Source: Chrysophaeum taylorii (lineage: Eukaryota; Sar; Pelagophyceae; Pelagomonadales; Pelagomonadaceae). From it: a stretch of 64,000 bases of DNA. Of the stretch, positions 58,642-64,000 are shown piece after piece (the first letter of the stretch is position 1; every line of letters starts with the position of its first letter). The DNA is taken from contig JAQMWT010000129.1 in assembly GCA_029834535.1 (NCBI GenBank), positions 53,910 through 117,909 on the forward strand, given 5' to 3'. The notes below the pieces were generated by a model that worked only from the letters and a program-made list of their open reading frames with translations, was not told the origin of the DNA and ran no database searches. Position numbers and translations under genes: made by a program.

Positions 58642-58775
58642 CTCCTTACGTCTTTAAATGTCGACTGCTAAGAGGGGGGTGTGTGTAGGGAGCATGAAGG
58701 ATGTGGGTCTCCTTACGTCTTTAAATGTCGACTGCTAAGAGGGGGGTGTGTGTGGGGAGAATGAAGGATGTGGGT
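58642..58775 (+). repeat. 67-bp tandem duplication of polypurine tract and LTR start
   Basis: CTCCTTACGTCTTTAAATG opens two adjacent units (58642 and 58709), each holding GTCGACTGCTAAGAGGGGGG and TGTGTGT. So the element has two candidate plus-strand primers. Confidence 0.8.
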
Positions 58776-59230
58776 GGGTTTGTGGGGTATGAGGGATGTG
58801 CCTGACGGGCGGAGATAAGTACGCGGGACCTAGTCGGGGTCATCGCCGAGGCGTGGGGCAGGCGAAGAGAGGACGGGCCCCGCCCTTAGGTCGTACGCAT
58901 GCTGCCGCCGGACGTATGTGCGACGAAGGGTGACGTCCTGCTTACGTCTTCCTTCAAGCTTCTCCTCTGTGAGCGTCTCACTTACCCCTTTTTCCTTCTT
59001 CCTTTTCTTTCTTTTCCAGCACCTGTGTGAGGACCTCACCTACCCCTTTCTTCCTTTTCTTTCTTTTCCAGCACCTGTGTGAGGACCTCACTTACCCCTT
59101 CCCCCTTTTCTTTCTTTTCCAGCACCTTTGTGAGGAAGCTACGACACTTACCCCTGCACCACGTCCCCATTATAGTTCTCGCATCCCCATTTCAGTTCTC
59201 ACACTCCCCCCAAACCTCCGCCTAAATCTA
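58676..59230 (+). mobile_element. Copia 3' LTR
   Basis: Starts TGTGTGT after the polypurine tract, includes a TATA-like GATAAGTACG near 58813, the dispersed-repeat segment 58822-58942, and three ~55-bp repeats of CTTTCTTTTCCAGCACCT plus GTGAGGACCTCAC (58980-59125). The end TTGTGAGGAAGCTACGACAC is shared with 53886. The exact 3' border is uncertain. Confidence 0.6.
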
Positions 59231-59246
59231 ACAATATATGCCGCGT

Positions 59247-59316
59247 TTGGCTAATTGACGTTCAGCCTACAATGCTGTAAAATCCCAAATGTAGGTTTCG
59301 CGTACAATCATTAGGG
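59247..59316. repeat. Dispersed repeat (copy 2), partner at 22928
   Basis: About 70 bp aligning to 22928-23000, same orientation, with a few substitutions and small indels. Confidence 0.6.
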
Positions 59317-59556
59317 TTAGGACCCCCCCCCTTAATCTCACACTCACACTAAACAATCCAAAATCGCTGTGTCGAACACCGTGCTGCTGTTTGTGTCGGT
59401 AGAGACAGGGCAATAAGAGTGGCACTACCACTGCCACCATTCTCTACCAGGGGCACAGTGATTTTCACTGTTATCTACAAGCTCATTGCGCCTATCTGAT
59501 CACGAGTCACGACGAGACGAAGCTACAGCTTTGCTTGTTCCCTTCGCCTCGCTTAT

Positions 59557-60046
59557 TCGCGGCCCGCCGCTGTTCACAACCTTCGCGCCTCGACAGCGAC
59601 ATCGTCCGCGCCTTCGTTGTTGCCGAAGACTGGGACGGCTCCGTCGCAAATCGTGTCAAAGCAAGCTAGAGTCACCGAAGTCACTGACAGGTGTGATACG
59701 CGCCGTGCCAATCTTATCAACGAGAAGATCACCAAATTCATGGTTGGTTGCGCTCTGCCTTTCAGCATCGTCAACGCCTTTTTCTCCATCGATATGATCA
59801 AGGCGCTCAACGCGGCCTACGTCAAGCGCTTGCCCAAGTCCGAGGCCTTTCGGCGCACGTGGGCGCCACGGCTTTTTGAAGAGACCGTACATAATATCAA
59901 CATGATGTGGTTCGCCACCGGCAACTTCGCTCGAACCATTGGGTTCGACGGCTTAAAGACCGAGGCCGGCGCTCAACTTGGGGTTTAGCACGAATTCGAA
60001 ACGAAGACTGTACATGGTGAGCTGACGTGGCGGTACGAAACCTAAA
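59557..60046 (+). pseudogene. hAT-like DUF659 fragment (copy 2)
   Basis: Almost identical to 449-930, including the non-coding end GAGCTGACGTGGCGGTACGA. The frame from about 59617 reads through to a stop at 59988, longer than in copy 1 because the upstream frameshift is absent (NLINEKITKFMVGCALPFS is continuous). It lacks the BED finger and catalytic domain. A Helitron-derived array begins 20 bp later. Confidence 0.6.
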
Positions 60047-60066
60047 CCCCCCAAATTTGTGTCCTT

Positions 60067-61150
60067 CCTAACTACTAATCGACAGATGTTTGTCTGTCTG
60101 TCTGTTTTTGTCTGTTTGTTTGTCCCTCGATTTAGGGTAAGGATCAGGTATGCGCGAGAGTAAGGATCAGGTAGGCGCGAGAGCCAGACAGTGATCCTCC
60201 AAGCCGTCTACGGCGACCTCGCAGACTATTTCCACGACCCGCGGCGGCGCTTTCAGCCAGCGCGCCATTCTCACGCGCCGTCGAAACGATGTTGTCGATG
60301 CTGACAACGCGCGCATGACCGCGGCCTTTATTTTCCCGGAGACGAGGCGTCGGAGTTCTTTTCGGCTGACTAGGCTGGGTCGGAAGACGACGCCTCGCTC
60401 TTTACTGTAGAGTTTTCAACTCCCTGACAACCAACGGCATGCTGACTTTGATCGCGAGCTTAATGTCTTCGCAACCTCGACCCGTCGCACGGCCACTGCA
60501 ACGGTACCAGATACATGATCGATCGTGTCGTTGTCACCGAGGCTCCTCCAACCTGTATCCCTTAAGGCCCGCCTACGCCAAACGATCAACAAGAGCCAGG
60601 GCCAGACGCCCCGCGAGGTCGGCGTCCTCTTGCCCAAGCCCGTCTTCTGCCACGTCCAGCTCTACGTGGCTCTCTGTCGATCGGCAACCCCGAGGATATC
60701 CTCTTCTGAGTCGACGACTCCACCCTACCCCACACGTGCTGCGCAATACCGATAAGCCCCCTCCCGGCGTCTACACGCGCACTGTAGGTGAACTTACTGG
60801 GACCACGTGAACTTACTGGGGTTTGAGATTGGGACTAGGTGAATATAGTGACCAGGTGAACTTACTGGGACCAGATGAACTTACTGGGGTTTTAGAGTAA
60901 ACTCAAAGGTTAGCGGCGTGTGCGGATCAAGGCAGCTTAGATTGGCGGAGGCGAGAGCGACGAGCTCGAAGGAGTGGGTGTGAGCACGAGTGGGTTTACG
61001 CCGAACTTACTGGGGTTAGAGATTTGGACTAGGTGAACTTACTGACCAGGTGAACTTATTCAAAAGTTTTTCAAGAAACTTACTGGGACCAGGTGAACTT
61101 ACTGGGGTTAGAGATTGGGACTAGGTGAACTTACTGGCCTGCACTTGTCT
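60067..61150 (+). mobile_element. Helitron-derived array unit C (reference unit)
   Basis: Order in the unit: AACTACTAATCGACAG, TCTG/TTTG microsatellite, a duplicated TAAGGATCAGGTAGGCGCGA, then helicase segments QAVYGDLADYFHDPRR, AILTPRR.DVVDADNA, FNSLTTNGMLTLIAS, DPSHGHCNGTRYMID, INKSQGQTPREVGVLLPKP and VFCHVQLYVALCRS. These match motifs IV-VI of the Pif1-type helicase of Helitrons, but in several frames. A tail follows with about ten GTGAACTTACTGG-type motifs and a host-like segment (60890-60990). It ends GGCCTGCACTTGTCT. Confidence 0.8.
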
Positions 61151-61155
61151 TCTTC

Positions 61156-62611
61156 TTAACTACTAATCGACAGATGTTTGTCTGTTTGTCTGTTTGTTTG
61201 TCTGTTTGTTTGTCCCTCGATTTAGGGTAAGGATCAGGTAGGCGCGAGAGTAAGGATCAGGTAGGCGCGAGAGCCAGACAGTGATCCTCCAAGCCGTCTA
61301 CGGCGACCTCGCAGACTATTTCCACGACCCGCGGCGGCTCTTTCAGCGCGCCATTCTCACGCCCCGTCGAAACGATGTTGTCGATGCTGACAACGCGCGC
61401 ATGACCGCGGCCTTTTTTTCCCGGAGACGAGGCGTCGGAGTTCTTTTCGGCTGACTAGGCTGGGTCGGAAGACGACGCCTCGCTCTTTACAGTAGAGTTT
61501 TCAACTCCCTGACAACCAACGGCATGCTGACTTTGATCGCGAGCTTAATGTCTTCGCAACCTCGACCCGTCGCACGGCCACTGCAACGGTACCAGATACA
61601 TGATCGATCGTGTCGTTGTCACCGAGGCTCCTCCAACCTGTATCGCTTAAGGCCCGCCTACGCCAAACGATCAACCTCGACCCGTCGCACGGCCACTGCA
61701 ACGGTACCAGATACATGATCGATCGTGTCGTTGTCACCAAGGCTCCTCCAACCTGTATCGCTTAAGGCCCGCCTACGCCAAACGACCAACAAGAGCCAGG
61801 GCCAGACGCCCCGCGAGGTCGGCGTCCTCTTTCCCAAGCCCGTCTTCTGTCACGTCCAGCTCTACGTGGCTCTCTGTCGATCGGCAACCCCGAGAATATG
61901 CTCTTCTGAGTCGACGACTCCACCCTACCACACACGTGCTCCGCAATACCGATAAGCCCCCTCACGGCGTCTACACGCGTACTGTAGGTGAACTTACTGG
62001 AACCAGGTACATGATCGATCGTGTCGTTGTCACCGAGGCTCCTCCGACCTGTATCCCTTAAGGCCCGCCGACGCCAAACGATCACCAAGAGCCAGGGCCA
62101 GACGCCCCGCGAGGTCGGCGTCCTCTCGCCCAAACCCGTCTTCTGCCACGTCCAGCTCTACGTGGATCCCTGTCGATCGGCAACCCCGAGGATATCCTCT
62201 TCTGAGTCGACGACTCCACCCTACCCCACACGTGCTGCGCAATATCGACCCATAAGCCCCCTCCCGGCGTCTACACGCGCACTATAGGTGAACTTACTGG
62301 GACCACGTGAACTTGCTGGGGTTTGAGATTGGGACTAGGTGAACTGAGTGACCAGGTGAACTTACTGAGACCAGGTGAACATACTGGGGTTTTTAGAGTA
62401 AAGGGTTTTTAGAGTAAACTCAAAGGTTGGCGGCGCGTGCGGATCAAAGCAGCTTAGATTGGCGGAGGCGAGAGCGACGAGCTCAAAGGAGTTGGTGTGA
62501 GCTAGGTGAACTTACTGACCAGGTGAACTTATATGAAACTTACTGGGACCAGACCTGAACTTACTAGGGTTAGAGATTGGGACTAGGTGAACTTACTGGC
62601 CTGCACTTGTC
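61156..62611 (+). mobile_element. Helitron-derived array unit D with internal duplications
   Basis: As unit C, but with a 117-bp tandem duplication (61559-61675 and 61676-61792) and a second partial copy of the helicase end from about 62008 to 62290, so it is about 1.46 kb. Confidence 0.8.
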
Positions 62612-63719
62612 TTAACTACTAATCCTAACTACTAATCGACAGATGTTTGTCTGTTTGTTTGTCTGTCTGTCTGTCTGTTTGTCTGTTTGTCCCTCGATTT
62701 AGGGTAAGGATCAGTTAGGCCCGAGAGTAAGGATCAGGTAGGCGCGAGAGCCAGACAGTGATCCTCCAAGCCGTCTACGGCGACCTCGCAGACTATTTCC
62801 ACGACCCGCGGCGGCTCTTTCAGCGCGCCATTCTCACGCCCCGTCGAAACGATGTTGTCGATGCTGACAACGCGCGCATGACCGCGGCCTTTTTTTCCCG
62901 GAGACGAGGCGTCGGAGTTCTTTTCGGCTGACTAGGCTGGGTCGGAAGACGACGCCTCGCTCTTTACAGTAGAGTTTTCAACTCCCTGACAACCAACGGC
63001 ATGCTGACTTTGATCGCGAGCTTAAAGTCTTCGCAACCTCGACCCGTCGCACGGCCACTGCAACGGTACCAGATACATGATCGATCGTGTTGTTGTCACC
63101 GAGGCTCCTCCAACCTGTATCGCTTAAGGCCCGCCTACGCCAAACGATCAACAAGAGCCAGGGCCAGACGCCCCGCGAGGTCGGCGTCCTCTTGCCCAAG
63201 CCCGTCTTCTGCCACGTCCAGCTCTACGTGGCTCTCTGTCGATCGGCAACCCCGAGGATATCCTCTTCTGGGTCGACGACTCCACCCTAACCCACACGTG
63301 CTGCGCAATACCGATAAGCCCCCTCCCGGCGTCTACACGCGCACTGTAGGTGAACTTACTGGACCCAGGTGAACTTACTGGAACCAGGTGAACTTACTGG
63401 GGTTAGCGGAGATTGGGTGAATTAGTGAACTTAGTGACCAGGTGAACTTACTGAGGACCAAGTGCAAACTTACTGGGCTTTTAGAGTAAACTCAAAAGCT
63501 TAGCGGCGGTGCGGATCAAAGCACTTAGATTGGCGGGGTGAGAGCGACGAGCTCAAAAAAACGAAAGGTGAGAGTGGGGTGAGTGGGTGTGGTTTACGCC
63601 GAACTATAGGATTGGGTTACGCCGAATTACTGGGTTAGGATTGGACTAGGTGACTTAATGGTGTGAAAATGTGGTTTTAGAGATTGGGAGTAGGTGAACT
63701 TACTGGCCTGCACTTGTCT
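62612..63719 (+). mobile_element. Helitron-derived array unit E
   Basis: Same order as unit C. From about 63480 many single-base deletions appear relative to other units. Confidence 0.8.
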
Positions 63720-64000
63720 AACTAAATCGACTAGATGTTTGTCTGTTGTCTGTCTGTCTGTCTGTTTGTCTGTTTGTTTTGTCCCGATTTAGATTAAGGT
63801 GATCATGTGGGCCCGCAGCCACACATTGATCCTCCAACCGTCTACGGCGACTCTCGCAGACTAGTCCTTCCCAGACCCGCTGCGGCTCCTTTCAGCGCGC
63901 CATTCTCACAGCCACGTCGAAACGACGTTGTCCGATGCTGAACAACAGGGCGCGCATGACCTGAGGCCTTTTTTTGTCCCGGAGACGAGGCTCGGAAGTT
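63720..64000 (+). mobile_element. Helitron-derived array unit F, cut by window end
   Basis: Starts TAACTAAATCGACTAGATG, continues through the helicase start with numerous single-base insertions and deletions, and is open at the window edge, so the array continues. Confidence 0.75.

Larger units (their letters stand above)
53886..59230 (+). mobile_element. Decayed Copia (Ty1-like) LTR retrotransposon
   Basis: Order: remnant of the 5' LTR (53886 to about 53965), gag with a zinc-knuckle-like region, linker DNA with a MITE insertion and minisatellites, RT, RNase H, a duplicated polypurine tract and a 3' LTR (about 58676-59230). I find no integrase core between gag and RT. Frames are broken at many points. 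RT and RNase H motifs are typical of Copia in sequence and order. Confidence 0.8.

Noticed and set aside
60780-61140. CRISPR-like direct repeats (GTGAACTTACTGG)
   Set aside because: Spacing is irregular, spacers are themselves repeats, and the context is a eukaryotic Helitron tail.
1-64000. Prokaryotic operon interpretation
   Set aside because: Spliceosomal, SET and RGS proteins, introns and LTR elements show that this is nuclear eukaryotic DNA.

Overview
The window is nuclear DNA from a eukaryote, most likely a photosynthetic alga with a complex (secondary) plastid. I read this from a spliceosome subunit (SF3A3), an SSU-processome factor (Fcf2), RGS, SET and JmjC proteins, and a PsbP-family thylakoid-lumen protein that carries a signal peptide followed by a twin-arginine lumen signal. 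Coding DNA is strongly GC-rich and nearly intron-free, genes sit tens of bases apart, and one protein has Cys-rich repeats of a type I recall from stramenopiles. A heterokont such as a pelagophyte fits well, but the species cannot be fixed from the sequence.

Layout. 1-3.8 kb is degenerate repeat DNA with a decayed hAT-type (BED/DUF659) transposase fragment and one doubtful membrane-protein ORF. 3.8-45.2 kb is the gene-dense part: prolyl-4-hydroxylase-like, histidine phosphatase, LYR protein, RGS, JmjC, SYLF, a trypsin-ClpS fusion, a tail-anchored protein, SF3A3, an SDR, a three-repeat Cys-rich membrane protein (two short introns inferred here), a secreted protein, a PP2C, a GT2 glycosyltransferase, an amino-acid transporter, PsbP, a PNGase F-like protein, a SET protein with a SUMO-interaction-like tail, RRM-WW, a 71-residue membrane protein, SelU, RRM-CCCH, Fcf2 and a GMC oxidoreductase. 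Several genes are divergent pairs sharing 58-146 bp promoters, and some convergent pairs nearly touch or overlap. 45.2-64 kb is transposon-dominated.

The mobile DNA is the most unusual part. A minus-strand retroelement (about 46.9-52.6 kb) has an intact 840-residue gag-like ORF followed by a decayed pol frame with a protease-like segment and a C5 cytosine-methyltransferase domain, but no visible reverse transcriptase. A decayed Copia element (53.9-59.2 kb) retains RT and RNase H. Its 5' LTR is interrupted by a Helitron-derived unit, and related units form a head-to-tail array from 60.07 kb to the window end. Each unit encodes the last motifs of a Helitron (Pif1-like) helicase and then a tail rich in a short repeated motif. 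The tail also carries a segment resembling the leader of the histidine-phosphatase gene at 7.65 kb, a possible captured host fragment. A 257-bp MITE with 16-bp terminal inverted repeats occurs twice, once upstream of the hydroxylase gene and once inside the Copia element.

Gene functions span RNA processing (SF3A3, RRM-WW, RRM-CCCH, Fcf2, SelU), signalling (RGS, PP2C), chromatin (SET, JmjC), the secretory pathway (P4H-like, GT2, PNGase F-like, Cys-rich protein) and the plastid (PsbP). I see no metabolic cluster; neighbours seem linked only by compactness and shared promoters.
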